Source: JANNMJ01 sp031426455
GTDB lineage: Bacteria; Bacteroidota; Bacteroidia; Cytophagales; Hymenobacteraceae
Reading direction: 5' to 3'
NCBI GenBank assembly: GCA_031426455.1
Contig: JANPLI010000169.1
Location: 1 to 33,046 of the forward strand
DNA: 33,046 bases
Position numbers and translations under genes: made by a program. How positions within the stretch are numbered: the first letter of the stretch is position 1; every line of letters begins with the position of its first letter. Shown in pieces: positions 1 through 8,272 of this stretch. Under the pieces are notes generated by a model. The model did not search any database. It was given only the letters and a program-made list of their open reading frames with translations, and was not told where the DNA came from.

Positions 1-119
1 GCGAGGTGCGAGGTGCGAGGTGCGAGGTGCGAGGTGCGAGGTGCGAGGTGCGAGGTGCATTTAGCGCTATACTGAATAGCTGCCACCTCGCACCTCTGAC
101 TTCGCACCTCGCACCTATC
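1..119. repeat. Facing heptanucleotide arrays, unit GCGAGGT
   Basis: Eight perfect tandem copies of GCGAGGT occupy 1-56 and may continue left of the window. A 28-base spacer follows. Five copies of the reverse complement, ACCTCGC with point variants, lie at 85-119. The two arms can pair into a long hairpin. The array stops just short of the stop codon of the DUF6766 gene at 122. Confidence 0.95.
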
Positions 120-121
120 CT

Positions 122-784
122 CTACTCGCCCGTCTCGTCCATCCCTGCATCCACGGGTTTTGACTCCGGCGAGCCGTGCTGGCGTAGGAAGATGCTCAGG
201 ACCACGAGCGTGGCCATTGACAGAAACTCGCTCTGCCAGTTTTCGAGCGACTGAAACCAGAACTCACTAGTGCTGAGAGTAGAAAGCGTGGTCTCGTGGG
301 CGGGGTGGCCTTCCAGCGCCTGCTCGTGGTTGTGGTTGCGCGCCGCTCCGTAGGCGTGGAGCCAGAAAGAGGCCAGAAAGAGCGCGAAGAATGCAATGGT
401 GAGCGAGCGGCGGTACAGGGCTAGCACCCAGCCGCCGCGCTTCACGGGCCACGGCGCGTCGGGTTTGGTGGGGTCCGGCTCACGGTCGGTTTCATCGCCG
501 GAGCCATCGACCTGCTTGGAATCGGCGGCGCCCTTTTGCCGCAGCCAGATGGTGAGCAGCACGTACCAGCCCATCTGAAAAAACTCGGACTCCCAATTCT
601 CGAACACCGATTCGACGTAGTGGCCCGTCTGCACGTATTCGATCCAGCTGATTTCCGGTTGCCGGTGGTCGCGCTGATCGTGGTTGTACTCGCGCTGGCC
701 CGTGACGCTGTGTCCCGTCATCAGGCCGACCGTAATCAGCACCAGCACCAGCGTCAGGCCATTTTCGTACAGGAATTTCCGCAT
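122..784 (-). CDS. DUF6766 family membrane protein
   Basis: This 220-residue protein of unknown function resembles the DUF6766 family. It starts with a hydrophobic segment (about residues 8-24). A predicted membrane segment follows around 70-83, a third around 128-145 and a fourth near 188-200. The protein is an internal duplication. An ENWESEF-type block followed by a hydrophobic stretch ending in WLRQKG (first half) recurs as ENWQSEF followed by a stretch ending in FLRQHG (second half), and each copy is followed by a charged, Asp/Glu-rich tail. The two halves are joined by a Pro/Asp-rich linker. The ATG at 784 directly precedes the N-terminal hydrophobic helix, so the start is well supported. 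Heptad arrays lie on both sides. An inner-membrane location is inferred and no catalytic motif is visible. Confidence 0.8.
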   Translation of the reverse strand: MRKFLYENGLTLVLVLITVGLMTGHSVTGQREYNHDQRDHRQPEISWIEYVQTGHYVESVFENWESEFFQMGWYVLLTIWLRQKGAADSKQVDGSGDETDREPDPTKPDAPWPVKRGGWVLALYRRSLTIAFFALFLASFWLHAYGAARNHNHEQALEGHPAHETTLSTLSTSEFWFQSLENWQSEFLSMATLVVLSIFLRQHGSPESKPVDAGMDETGE

Positions 785-802
785 CGTGCGGTCGTGTACG
801 AC

Positions 803-868
803 GGGGGAGGGTTGGAGGGTTTGAGGGTGGAAAGGTGGGAGGGTGGAAGGGATAGGAGGGTTTGAGCG
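803..868. repeat. Degenerate heptad array, G-rich (GGGTTTGAGGGTGG type)
   Basis: A G-rich tract just upstream of the DUF6766 start codon is built from GGGAGGG, TTGGAGG, GTTTGAG and GGTGGAA-like 7-base units. The same family of units recurs at 19.93-20.04 kb and 27.25-27.29 kb. It could carry promoter or 5' UTR sequence for the gene ending at 122, but no clear promoter box is visible. Confidence 0.75.
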
Positions 869-879
869 TGAGACAAGGG

Positions 880-914
880 CCTAAACCCTAAATCCCCAAC
901 CCTAAGCCCTACCC
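880..914. repeat. Heptad array, telomere-like CCTAAAC
   Basis: Five consecutive 7-base units, CCTAAAC, CCTAAAT, CCCCAAC, CCTAAGC and CCTACCC, end seven bases before the stop codon of the FkbM-type gene. The reverse-complement family (GGGTTTA) occurs at 24.64-24.70 kb. Confidence 0.85.
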
Positions 915-920
915 CCCGCG

Positions 921-1850
921 TCAGTACTCCCTCACGGCAATCGTGAGCTTGGTCAGCAGCTTTTCCAGCACCGTGCGCACCCTGGAGCGGGGGTTGGCGG
1001 CGCGGAGGAAGGCCGCCCACGCGCGGTGGGTGGCTCCGTCGAGGGTCGCAGCGTCGCGGCCAGCGTCGAGCAGCTGGAGGGCGTAGTCGATATGGCCGTA
1101 GAGGTCGGCCAGGGCCACGGCTTTGAGCAGGCGCGCGGCAGGCCAGGTGGCCAGCTCCGGGGTGCCCAGCACGTCGCGGAAATACAGGCTTTCCAGGCAG
1201 ACGATTTGCGGCTTCGAGTAGCCGGCGCCCCCCTGGCGCGGCCAGGCGTGGCGCTCGCGGTGTTCGAATAGCACGAAGCCCGCCCGGTTCAGCAGCACTT
1301 CGCACTCGGCGGCGGTGTGCTGACCCCGGTGAATCGGCATCGGCCAGGCTTCCACCAGACAGGCTACGGCCGTTTCGCGCAGGGCGGTTTTCGCCCCAAC
1401 AAGCGCTTCGTATTCAGCTGAATGGATGTCGAGCTTGATGAAGTCCGGCCCCGGTAAACCGGCTTCGCGGAAGGCGCCGTCGATGCTCACGCACGGCACC
1501 GTGGGCTGGCTGACGGTGGCGCGCGGAGGCCAGCCGATGCGGTCCTGATACTGGCGCAGCACCCGCTCGTCGGGTGGGTAGATCGACGACGTGCTCGGTT
1601 CGCGCGCCACGTGCAGGGTTTGGGCCGTGGCGTCCTGCCACAGCCCGGCGCGGAAGGTGAGGTCGGTGGCGCGGGCTTCCACGGTCACGGCTGGCTCCGG
1701 GTCGAAGCGCGCCACCCGCAGGCGGTCGGCGGGCACGCGGTCGAGCGGCGCGAACAGGCGCCCGCGCGAGCCGCCATCTACCACCACCAACGGCGAATCG
1801 GCCAGCGCGGCGGGCCAAAGAGCAGAAGTCAGTAGCAGCGGGCGGGGCAT
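921..1850 (-). CDS. FkbM-family SAM-dependent methyltransferase
   Basis: The 309-residue product looks like an FkbM-type methyltransferase, a family that O-methylates sugars or other small molecules with S-adenosylmethionine. The N-terminal part carries a SAM-binding-like LVVVDGGSRG strand-loop. The family-typical DFIKLDIHSAEYEAL motif follows in the middle, and then a VEAWPM strand. The reading frame stays open to 2060, but those extra 70 codons come from tandem repeats, so the start is placed at the ATG at 1850, directly before the conserved core. The ACTGAGTG-type array lies immediately upstream. The substrate cannot be inferred; neighbouring envelope genes make a glycan target possible. 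Confidence 0.8.
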   Translation of the reverse strand: MPRPLLLTSALWPAALADSPLVVVDGGSRGRLFAPLDRVPADRLRVARFDPEPAVTVEARATDLTFRAGLWQDATAQTLHVAREPSTSSIYPPDERVLRQYQDRIGWPPRATVSQPTVPCVSIDGAFREAGLPGPDFIKLDIHSAEYEALVGAKTALRETAVACLVEAWPMPIHRGQHTAAECEVLLNRAGFVLFEHRERHAWPRQGGAGYSKPQIVCLESLYFRDVLGTPELATWPAARLLKAVALADLYGHIDYALQLLDAGRDAATLDGATHRAWAAFLRAANPRSRVRTVLEKLLTKLTIAVREY

Positions 1851-1855
1851 TTGGG

Positions 1856-1920
1856 GTGACTGAGTGGACTGAGTGACTGAGCGACTGAGCGGACTGAGTG
1901 ACTGAGTGGACTGATTGACT
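1856..1920. repeat. Tandem array with alternating 8/9-base units (CTGAGTGA / CTGAGTGGA)
   Basis: Seven units alternate irregularly between 8 and 9 bases, all variants of CTGAGTGA. The array sits just upstream of the start of the FkbM-type methyltransferase gene and so occupies its expected 5' leader. It is one of the few arrays here without a 7-base period. No opposing arm is visible. Confidence 0.85.
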
Positions 1921-2008
1921 AAACAAAAAGCGCTACGCCGATGGAGAACGCACGGGCAGAGGAACGGAGCGGAGCGGTTGAGGAATTGAGTGCAAAAGCC
2001 TTCTTGTC

Positions 2009-2071
2009 CATTCCTCATTCCCCATTCCTTATTCCTCATTCCCCATTCCTCATTCCCCATTCCTCATTCCC
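2009..2071. repeat. Heptad array CATTCCT/CATTCCC, nine units
   Basis: Nine uninterrupted 7-base units alternate between CATTCCT and CATTCCC, with one TATTCCT. The array overlaps the end of the SUMF1-like gene. On the minus strand the last two codons, Arg-Glu, and the TGA stop at 2064-2066 come from the final units. The same unit family is found between etfB and etfA and between gldA and gldF. Confidence 0.95.
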
Positions 2072-4037
2072 TAAAGCATACCCGTCCAGCGCCCACGGCG
2101 GTGCCGCCATCGGTCAGGCGCAGCGAGTAGAGGCCTGCTGCCAGGCCCGCGCGGTCCAGGGTCAGATCGGCGGGGCCGTGCAGGTGGCCCAGGGTGCGGA
2201 CGGGGCGGCCCAGGGCGTCGGTCAGGGTCAGCGTACCGTCGCGTAGAGGCGCGCTGGCCGTCAGCCGGATGCGTACGGCGCCCGTGGCGGGGTTCGGGAA
2301 TATAGTCAGCGCGGGCAGTGCCCGTTCGGCGGAGACACCGGCTACTACGAAGGTGCCGGTGACGGAAGCCGGCGCGTCGTAGCCATCGTAGGCGCCGCCC
2401 TGGAATTTGGTGGTTGCCAGCGTGGTGCCATTCGTGCCCTGCGCCGGGTCGCTCAGGCTGGCCTGCGACCGCACGCCCCGGATCGAGCGGTGCGTTGTGC
2501 GCCCGCTGATGGCCGAGCCGCCGAAGATGCGGTCGGCGGTCATTGCCCACGCCGTAGGGCGACTCCAGTTGCCGCCCCGGAAATTGGAGCCGCGCACGTC
2601 GGTGGCGTTGGGCCAGGTGAGGGCGTTGTGGTTGCCGAGCGAGTCGAGCAGGCCGTCGCCGTTGCTCAGGCCGTCGAAAAGACCCGCGTTGGTGGGCTGC
2701 CCGGTGTCGAAACCGGCTACGGTGATGCACCGCTCCCAGCAGTTGCCGCTCATTTCCATCACCCCGTAGTACGAAGCGCCGGCTTGCGCGCGGTTGCTGG
2801 TGGCGGTGGCGAAGACGCCGGCCCGCAGCGGCCCCTGCCCGCCGTCGCCGCCGGTAAAAGTGATGTTGTCGAAGACGGCATTGGCGGTAGCGGGAGCCGC
2901 CGTTTCGGTGCCGTCTTCGGTGGTGCTGATGGCCGTGGCCGCGACGGCCGGTTCGGCACCCCAGGCGTGTTCACCGGGCGCGACGGCGAGCGGGCCCCGG
3001 CAGATTTTCTCAAACTCCAGCTCGGTCATCGGGCGCAGGCCCGCCCAGTCGAGGTACGCGGCGCCATCGGCCCAGATCAGCGAGTTGGCGGTGCGGTCGG
3101 GGCGGCTGCAGCTGAACGTGACCGGCGCCGTGGTGCCCATCCCATTGGCCGGGCAGGTGATGGTGTTGCGGCCAGCCGAAACCGCGTTCGGCGATGGCAT
3201 CATTACGTAGATATTGTTGTCGCGCGGGGCGTCGCCGCTGATGTCAGCCGCTACCCGCCGAATCTGCTGGGCGCGGGTTAGCGAATTCAGAAAGTCGGTG
3301 TACTGGCCCTGGGTCGTTTCGTACTTCATACAGTACGACGCGGCGTAGCCTTTCGGGTAGCTGGCGCTCAGGGCATCGGAACCGGCGTAGTCCACCCCGT
3401 TGAGGGTCGTGACGTTGCCACTGCCGCCGCCGCCGGTTTCGTCCTGCCATCGCAGGGCGCCCACGGGCAGCGCCCCTTCCGAGGTGATGCGCGCCAGCGA
3501 CGAACCCACCTGCTGAAACTCGTTGGCGTTGGTGGTCAGCGGGCCAGTATTCAGGTTGAAGGCCATCTGCGGAATACGGACCATCTCGACGGCGAATACG
3601 CGTATTTCTACGGGGGTGCCGGGCCCGGGGCTGTTATTCCGGAAATCGGCAGAAAAATTCCAGGTGAGTTGCAGCCCGGCGTTGAAGGTGCCTGCGCCCG
3701 GCTGCGCGCGGTACACGAAGATGCCCTTACCGTCGAGCGCGCCGCTGACGGCAACCCCCGCCGAAGCGGGGTGATCGATGCCATAGGAGCTGAGCGTGGC
3801 CGTGCGCCAATTGCTACCGGGCACCCGGTACTTCACGAAAACCCAGGCCGCGTCCCAGTTCACGGAGTCGCGCCAGGAATGGTCCCAGGCGACGTTACAA
3901 CTGATGCGCCCGTTGAGCGCGGTGGTGTTGAAATTCGGCGGCACCGTCACGCCGGTCACGCGCAGGTTGTTGGCGTTGGCCGGCAGTAAGGCCAGGCTCA
4001 GGGCGCCGGCGAGTAGCGCGGAGTAGAACTTATTCAT
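2064..4037 (-). CDS. Secreted SUMF1/formylglycine-enzyme-fold protein with T9SS type A sorting domain
   Basis: This 657-residue exported protein has a Sec signal peptide at residues 1-22 (Met-Asn-Lys, a hydrophobic core, ending ANA). An all-beta N-terminal region of about 180 residues follows. A SUMF1/FGE-like domain runs from about 210 to 545, recognised by YCMKYETTQGQY, RPMTELEFEKICRG, MEMSGNCWERC, FRGGNW and GVRS. The last 75 or so residues form a T9SS type A C-terminal sorting domain (IFPNPATG, DALGRPV, LAAGLYSLRL). Such domains direct export through the type IX secretion system and anchoring at the cell surface. No cysteine is visible in the terminal RSIRGVRS stretch where true formylglycine-generating enzymes have catalytic cysteines, so a binding or structural role is more likely. 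The start at 4037 is fixed by the signal peptide. Confidence 0.85.
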   Translation of the reverse strand: MNKFYSALLAGALSLALLPANANNLRVTGVTVPPNFNTTALNGRISCNVAWDHSWRDSVNWDAAWVFVKYRVPGSNWRTATLSSYGIDHPASAGVAVSGALDGKGIFVYRAQPGAGTFNAGLQLTWNFSADFRNNSPGPGTPVEIRVFAVEMVRIPQMAFNLNTGPLTTNANEFQQVGSSLARITSEGALPVGALRWQDETGGGGSGNVTTLNGVDYAGSDALSASYPKGYAASYCMKYETTQGQYTDFLNSLTRAQQIRRVAADISGDAPRDNNIYVMMPSPNAVSAGRNTITCPANGMGTTAPVTFSCSRPDRTANSLIWADGAAYLDWAGLRPMTELEFEKICRGPLAVAPGEHAWGAEPAVAATAISTTEDGTETAAPATANAVFDNITFTGGDGGQGPLRAGVFATATSNRAQAGASYYGVMEMSGNCWERCITVAGFDTGQPTNAGLFDGLSNGDGLLDSLGNHNALTWPNATDVRGSNFRGGNWSRPTAWAMTADRIFGGSAISGRTTHRSIRGVRSQASLSDPAQGTNGTTLATTKFQGGAYDGYDAPASVTGTFVVAGVSAERALPALTIFPNPATGAVRIRLTASAPLRDGTLTLTDALGRPVRTLGHLHGPADLTLDRAGLAAGLYSLRLTDGGTAVGAGRVCFRE

Positions 4038-4089
4038 TTCGAGGAGGAATAATGAGCGGTAAGAAGCTGGAAGCTACCAGCGGGCCGCG

Positions 4090-5067
4090 TTAAAAATACC
4101 GCTCCGCCGGCCACAGATAGCCCTGTACGTACTGGCGGATGCCGTCTTCGAGCGTCGTGAACGGCGCCTCGTAGCCCGTCAGGCGGCGGAGGCGGTCCAT
4201 CGGGGCTTCGGTGAAATACTGGTACGTGTCGCGGATATCGGCCGGGATGTCGATGTACTGAATCTGCGGCGGCTGGTCCAGGGCCGCAAACACGGCCTCG
4301 GCCAGGGCGCGGAAGGTCCGCGCCTCGCCACTGCCCAGGTTGTAGAGGCCGCTACCGCGCCGGGTGCGCATCAGGTGGTAGCCGACGTTGACCACATCCT
4401 CAACGTAGATAAAGTCGCGGCGCTGCTCGCCGTCGGCGTAGTCAGGGCGGTGCGAGCGGAAGAGCTTCACGGTGCCGGTAGCGCGAATCTGCCGCACGGC
4501 GTGAAACACCACCGACGCCATCCGGCCCTTGTGGTACTCGTTGGGGCCGTACACGTTGAAGAATTTCAGACCGGCCCAGAAGAACGGCTTTTCGGCTTCG
4601 GCCAGTGCCCAGCGGTCGAAATCGTTCTTGGAGTCGCCGTAGGGGTTGAGGGGGTGCAGGCGGGCAGGTAGCGTCGCGTCTTCGTCGGAATAACCCAACT
4701 CACCGGCGCCGTAAGTGGCGGCGGAAGAGGCGTAAACCAGCGGAATCTGGTAGGCGCAGCAGGCCCGCCAGACGGCCTTCGAGTAGTCGGTGTTGAGCTG
4801 GGTCAGCAGCGCGCGGTCGAACTCGGTGGTGTCGGTGCGGGCGCCGAGGTGGAAGATGAACTCCACGCCCGCGTGGTGCTGGTCGAGCCAACCGATGAAC
4901 GCGTCGCGCTCCACGAAGTGCGTGATGCGCTTGCCCGCCAGGTTGGGGGCTTTGTCAGGGCGCGTGGTGAAGGCATCGACGGCCACCACGTCGTTGAAGT
5001 TGGCGGCGTTGAGGCGCCCGATTAGGCAGGAAGGGATGAAGCCGGCGGCTCCGGTGACGACGATCAT
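4090..5067 (-). CDS. hldD: ADP-L-glycero-D-manno-heptose 6-epimerase
   Basis: This is an extended short-chain dehydrogenase of 325 residues that epimerises ADP-D-glycero- to ADP-L-glycero-D-manno-heptose for the LPS core, in the cytoplasm. The N-terminal NAD(P) motif VTGAAGFIP (residues 4-12), a FHLGARTDTTE segment near 72-82, Ser at 115-116, and Tyr143/Lys147 of the YxxxK catalytic motif (NPYGDSK) are all visible, as is the FIYVEDVV strand. The open frame extends to 5133, but the ATG at 5067 opens directly onto the Rossmann strand. A TACCTTCG box lies about 25 bases upstream. The third glycine of the usual GxxGxxG is proline here. Confidence 0.93.
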   Translation of the reverse strand: MIVVTGAAGFIPSCLIGRLNAANFNDVVAVDAFTTRPDKAPNLAGKRITHFVERDAFIGWLDQHHAGVEFIFHLGARTDTTEFDRALLTQLNTDYSKAVWRACCAYQIPLVYASSAATYGAGELGYSDEDATLPARLHPLNPYGDSKNDFDRWALAEAEKPFFWAGLKFFNVYGPNEYHKGRMASVVFHAVRQIRATGTVKLFRSHRPDYADGEQRRDFIYVEDVVNVGYHLMRTRRGSGLYNLGSGEARTFRALAEAVFAALDQPPQIQYIDIPADIRDTYQYFTEAPMDRLRRLTGYEAPFTTLEDGIRQYVQGYLWPAERYF

Positions 5068-5091
5068 TCGCGGGACGGGTTTGGACCGCCG

Positions 5092-5099
5092 CGAAGGTA
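5092..5099 (-). promoter_or_regulatory. Putative Bacteroidota -7 promoter box (TACCTTCG) of hldD
   Basis: Read on the minus strand the box is TACCTTCG, one base from the Bacteroidota TAnnTTTG consensus, 25 bases before the hldD ATG. A TTG lies 16 bases upstream and could serve as the -33 element. The AT-rich gap behind it (5134-5243) holds no gene. Confidence 0.5.
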
Positions 5100-5243
5100 C
5101 GGAGTGGCCCGGACGCAACGCCGTTCGGAACAACTTGTAGTTATTATTACTAATGTTTATTTGACAACATTTTTTTGAGCGCCAGCTACTGATTCTGAGT
5201 GCTACCGTTTGTGTTTTTTGTTTTATATTTATAATAAAAATTT

Positions 5244-6818
5244 TTATTTTTTAGCTGTAGGCCTCACTGCTTTAAGTACGGCCCGGATAGCGGCCTCTGC
5301 TCCGCCACTGGGGCGCGGCGCGTTACCGCTGACGATGTGCCCGTCGGGGCCGATGAGCACGTAACGCGGAATGCTGGAAATGCCGTACGCCTTTAGCGCT
5401 GGCGATGACCATTTTCCGTCGCCAGGCGAATGTACGTTGATGACGTTGAGGTAAGAGTCGGGAATATTTTTTCGCCAATTGTCAGCGCTTACGTCAACTG
5501 AAACATTAAGAAATACTACTTGCCTCCCCTTGTCACTCAGGGCTTTATGGAGCTTGTCAGCGGCGGGCATTTCAGCGCGGCAAGGGCCACACCACGAGGC
5601 CCAGAAGTCCACATACACTACTTTGCCGCGCACATCAGCCCATTTAAACGGGTCACCGTCAAGGGTAGTAGCCGTTAGCTCGGGTGCTATAGTACCAGGT
5701 TGGGTGAGTTGCATCTGTACCCAGGTGCGGGCAATAAACTGCCGGTAGTCGGCAGGAATACGCGTTTCGCTGGCAGCTAGGAATTGGAGTGAGTCGGCTT
5801 CAACGGGTTCCGTGTAAGGATCGCGCAGTGCATCCATCACCACATCACCGAGCATCACGCCCAGGTCAGCGGCCCGCACGGTTCGATTGGTACCTACGGT
5901 GTGAAACAGATTTAGAGAACTCGCTTCCTGGCCTTCCGCCATCAACTGCACCCGTAGAGCTTCAGGGAGGAAGTAGCGGTAGCCCGTTACATGTAATGGC
6001 GGTACCTGATTCAGAGCCAGGGCGGGATCGCGCAGGAAACGGAAGAATGGATCGAAAGCGGGCAGTTGCTTGGTAGGGTCAGTGTAAGCGCGACTACGGG
6101 CGTAACGCAATCGCGCGTTGGCCCAGTCGAAGTTATACGTGGCGCGCTGCCAATCGTAAAAGAGACGGTTGGCGCTGGCAGGGTTCGGAAAAGCCTGTTC
6201 GAGGCGATTCAGGCTGGCAGTGTGAACGGAATCACTCCAGGCACTAAAGCGCGTCGGGGGCCAGCTAGCGGCTTGCTGCTGCTGCGCGTCGAGTGTAGTC
6301 GTGGCCAGCACATCGGCCGCGCGGTACGTGTTGGCGTCGGCGCCAACGCCAACATACGTGATCGTTTTACTGAAGGCGGTCGCGTCGACGGCGATGATCA
6401 GGTCATCGCCGGGCGTCAACCACATATCCGTCACATGCCCGCTTGTTTCTAATACAGCGGCTCCAGCTTGCTGCCCATCCAGCGTGAGGCGGAACTTGCC
6501 GTCTGGCGCCAAGGTAGCGACCGTTTCCTGGCCCAGCCAAGTCACCATTACTTCCTGATTTTTAGGGTGAAGTACGCGGCCCCGCAGTACGACTTTATCG
6601 GGGTGTGAGGTCGCCGTTACCGTAGCATCAGTTCGGGGAGCGGCGCCTGGTCGGGCCTTAATAGGTACTTTGGAGCGAGTGACAGCGGCGCGTTGAGGGG
6701 CGGAGCGGGTCAAGGTTGCCGCCTTTTTCATTGGTGGACCCGCCCAAACGGCGCCCCCAAGCAGTAAAAGGAGAAAGAGGACGGGCACCCGGCGTACGAC
6801 AGGAAGAAATTGACTCAT
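5244..6818 (-). CDS. TlpA-like thioredoxin-fold protein, exported
   Basis: The 524-residue product has an N-terminal signal segment (hydrophobic residues about 12-25) followed by a Lys/Arg/Thr-rich stretch, a beta-rich domain like those preceding TlpA modules in Bacteroidota (about 60-170), a helical middle region, and a C-terminal thioredoxin-fold domain. The redox motif WCGPC is at residues 409-413, preceded by VYVDFWAS, and a SIPRY cis-proline loop lies about 71 residues later. Such proteins act as periplasmic thiol-disulfide oxidoreductases. The start at 6818 is chosen because it opens onto the signal peptide; the longer frame to 6944 adds 42 residues without export character. The stop lies in an AT-rich tract. 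Confidence 0.85.
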   Translation of the reverse strand: MSQFLPVVRRVPVLFLLLLLGGAVWAGPPMKKAATLTRSAPQRAAVTRSKVPIKARPGAAPRTDATVTATSHPDKVVLRGRVLHPKNQEVMVTWLGQETVATLAPDGKFRLTLDGQQAGAAVLETSGHVTDMWLTPGDDLIIAVDATAFSKTITYVGVGADANTYRAADVLATTTLDAQQQQAASWPPTRFSAWSDSVHTASLNRLEQAFPNPASANRLFYDWQRATYNFDWANARLRYARSRAYTDPTKQLPAFDPFFRFLRDPALALNQVPPLHVTGYRYFLPEALRVQLMAEGQEASSLNLFHTVGTNRTVRAADLGVMLGDVVMDALRDPYTEPVEADSLQFLAASETRIPADYRQFIARTWVQMQLTQPGTIAPELTATTLDGDPFKWADVRGKVVYVDFWASWCGPCRAEMPAADKLHKALSDKGRQVVFLNVSVDVSADNWRKNIPDSYLNVINVHSPGDGKWSSPALKAYGISSIPRYVLIGPDGHIVSGNAPRPSGGAEAAIRAVLKAVRPTAKK

Positions 6819-7294
6819 TTCAGCTAAAGCAGGAAAAGAATAGAAGGAAATCGTCTGGCCCTTATCGCCCATATGGGGGCAAAGGGAACTGGCGAAAGAC
6901 AAATTACAAAATCTAGAGCGATTTTTGGATGTTAAGCTGGTCACCCGTCCAAAGGTAGGGCGTCAATTTATCGGGTGCAATACCTGAAAACAGGTAGAAA
7001 ACTGCCCTTTTCCGGCTTCACCTCTCGGATGCGAAACCCGCCCGAGTGGAAGGCCCGGCGCCGGGCACGACGGGCGGCAGAAGGGGCTGCTGGGTGGTGA
7101 GGTTAGGCCGGGGGCAGTTTTAGGAAGCCGCTCGAAGGTGCCCCCAAATATGGCAGTGAAAGACACACCTTCCCACCCCAAAAAGGGCATCCCCGCCCGC
7201 CTCAAAACAACCGTCCCGCCTGATCTGGACCTTTGGCGCCGAACAAACGGGTTTCCCGCGGCCCGCGCCGCGCGCCCGACCTTTGCGCCCACCA
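6819..7294. other. Non-coding divergent intergenic region
   Basis: These 476 bases separate divergently transcribed genes, and open frames here look like noise. A TACCTG-AAAA-CAGGTA hairpin lies at 6981-6996 and a perfect 14-base palindrome (GCCCGGC/GCCGGGC) at 7053-7066. The segment between them is GC-rich with several short complementary runs, so a structured leader is possible. No cobalamin-riboswitch B12 box could be found, despite the BtuF-like gene downstream. Confidence 0.5.
7278..7285 (+). promoter_or_regulatory. Possible -7 box (GACCTTTG) very close to the start codon
   Basis: GACCTTTG matches TAnnTTTG except at the first base, and lies nine bases before the ATG at 7295. If used, the transcript would be leaderless or nearly so. 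Several other genes in the window have similar boxes close to the start codon. Confidence 0.3.
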
Positions 7295-8272
7295 ATGCCG
7301 CGCCTCCTCCTTGCCGCCCTGCCCGCCCTGCTGCTGACGCTGGCGGCCTGCCAGTCGAACCCTGCTGCCGAGCGCACGGCCGCGCCCGCCACCCACCGCG
7401 TGCGCGACGACTTCGGGCGCGCCCTGACGGTGCCCGTCCGCCCGCGCCGTATTCTGTCGCTGGCGCCGTCGATGACCGAGATGCTCTGGGCCGTGGCCGA
7501 TCCCGCCACCATCATCGGGCGCACCCAGAACTGCAACTACCCGCCCGCCGCGCTTACCAAGCCCGTGCTGAACACTTACCCGCTGGACGTGGAAGGGCTG
7601 GTCCGCCTCCGGCCCGACCTGGTACTGACCGTCGAAGGAATGACCTCGCCCGATCACCTCGCCCAGCTCGCGCGCCTCGGCATTCCCGTCTATCAGCAGC
7701 GCTACCGGAAGGTGATGGACATTCCGCGCGGGCTGGAAGACCTGGGCCGGCTGGTAGGCGATTCGCTGAAGGGCAAGCACGTAGCCGATTCGCTGCGGGG
7801 CGAGCTGGCCGCGATTCGGTACGAAGTCGAGCAGCGTTGTCATATGGGCGTCCCTGACCAGCCGGACACGCTTACCGTGCTGGCCATCACCTGGACGGAC
7901 CCCATTATCGCCTACGGTTATCCCACGCTGCTGACCGATGCGCTCCGGCTGCAACGGCGGAAAAATGCGGTTCCGGCCACCATTTCGCAGGCTTTCCCCA
8001 CGTTGACGCGCGAGGCGATTCTCAAGCTGAATCCGTGGATTATCATCGGCGGCGATTTTGCGGCCCTCGACACGACCTTGTTTCGGCGGTATCCGGAGCT
8101 GAAGCAGGTGATGGCTTACCAAAATCGTTGCATTTTTCCAGTGGACGACGATCTGCTATCCCGCCCTAGTCCGCGAATCGGGCGTCTGCTTTGCGAGTTG
8201 AATCTGCCCCCGCCGCCGGTTATAACGGAAATCAGGTTCGTGCCACCCACTACCCGCCGCAAGCGCAAGTGA
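7295..8272 (+). CDS. BtuF-like ABC transporter substrate-binding lipoprotein
   Basis: This 325-residue protein has a lipoprotein signal peptide ending in the lipobox LAAC (Cys19). The mature part is a two-lobed periplasmic metal-chelate binding protein of the BtuF/FhuD type. Supporting motifs are RILSLAPSMTEMLWAV near residues 50-65, a LRPDLVL strand, the long connecting helix, AILKLNPWIIIGGD and a final FPVDDDLLSRPSPR segment. Family members bind cobalamin, haem or siderophores, and the ligand here is not settled. The ATG at 7295 is preferred over the in-frame TTG at 7283 because it opens the signal peptide. The stop overlaps the start of the permease gene, so the two are translationally coupled. 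Confidence 0.85.
   Translation: MPRLLLAALPALLLTLAACQSNPAAERTAAPATHRVRDDFGRALTVPVRPRRILSLAPSMTEMLWAVADPATIIGRTQNCNYPPAALTKPVLNTYPLDVEGLVRLRPDLVLTVEGMTSPDHLAQLARLGIPVYQQRYRKVMDIPRGLEDLGRLVGDSLKGKHVADSLRGELAAIRYEVEQRCHMGVPDQPDTLTVLAITWTDPIIAYGYPTLLTDALRLQRRKNAVPATISQAFPTLTREAILKLNPWIIIGGDFAALDTTLFRRYPELKQVMAYQNRCIFPVDDDLLSRPSPRIGRLLCELNLPPPPVITEIRFVPPTTRRKRK

Noticed and set aside
1..119. CRISPR array
   Set aside because: The units are 7 bases without spacers and occur in facing orientation; no cas genes are present in the window.
1851..2060. Extension of the FkbM-type methyltransferase upstream to 2060
   Set aside because: The extra 70 codons are translated tandem repeats (poly Gln/Ser/Thr) with no family similarity.
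6819..7294. Cobalamin riboswitch upstream of the BtuF-like gene
   Set aside because: Neither the B12 box nor the characteristic conserved loop sequences could be found on either strand.
7138..7857. Plus-strand ORF overlapping the BtuF-like gene
   Set aside because: Arg/Pro/Ala-rich GC shadow frame without recognisable domains; the overlapping frame has a clear lipoprotein and binding-protein motifs.
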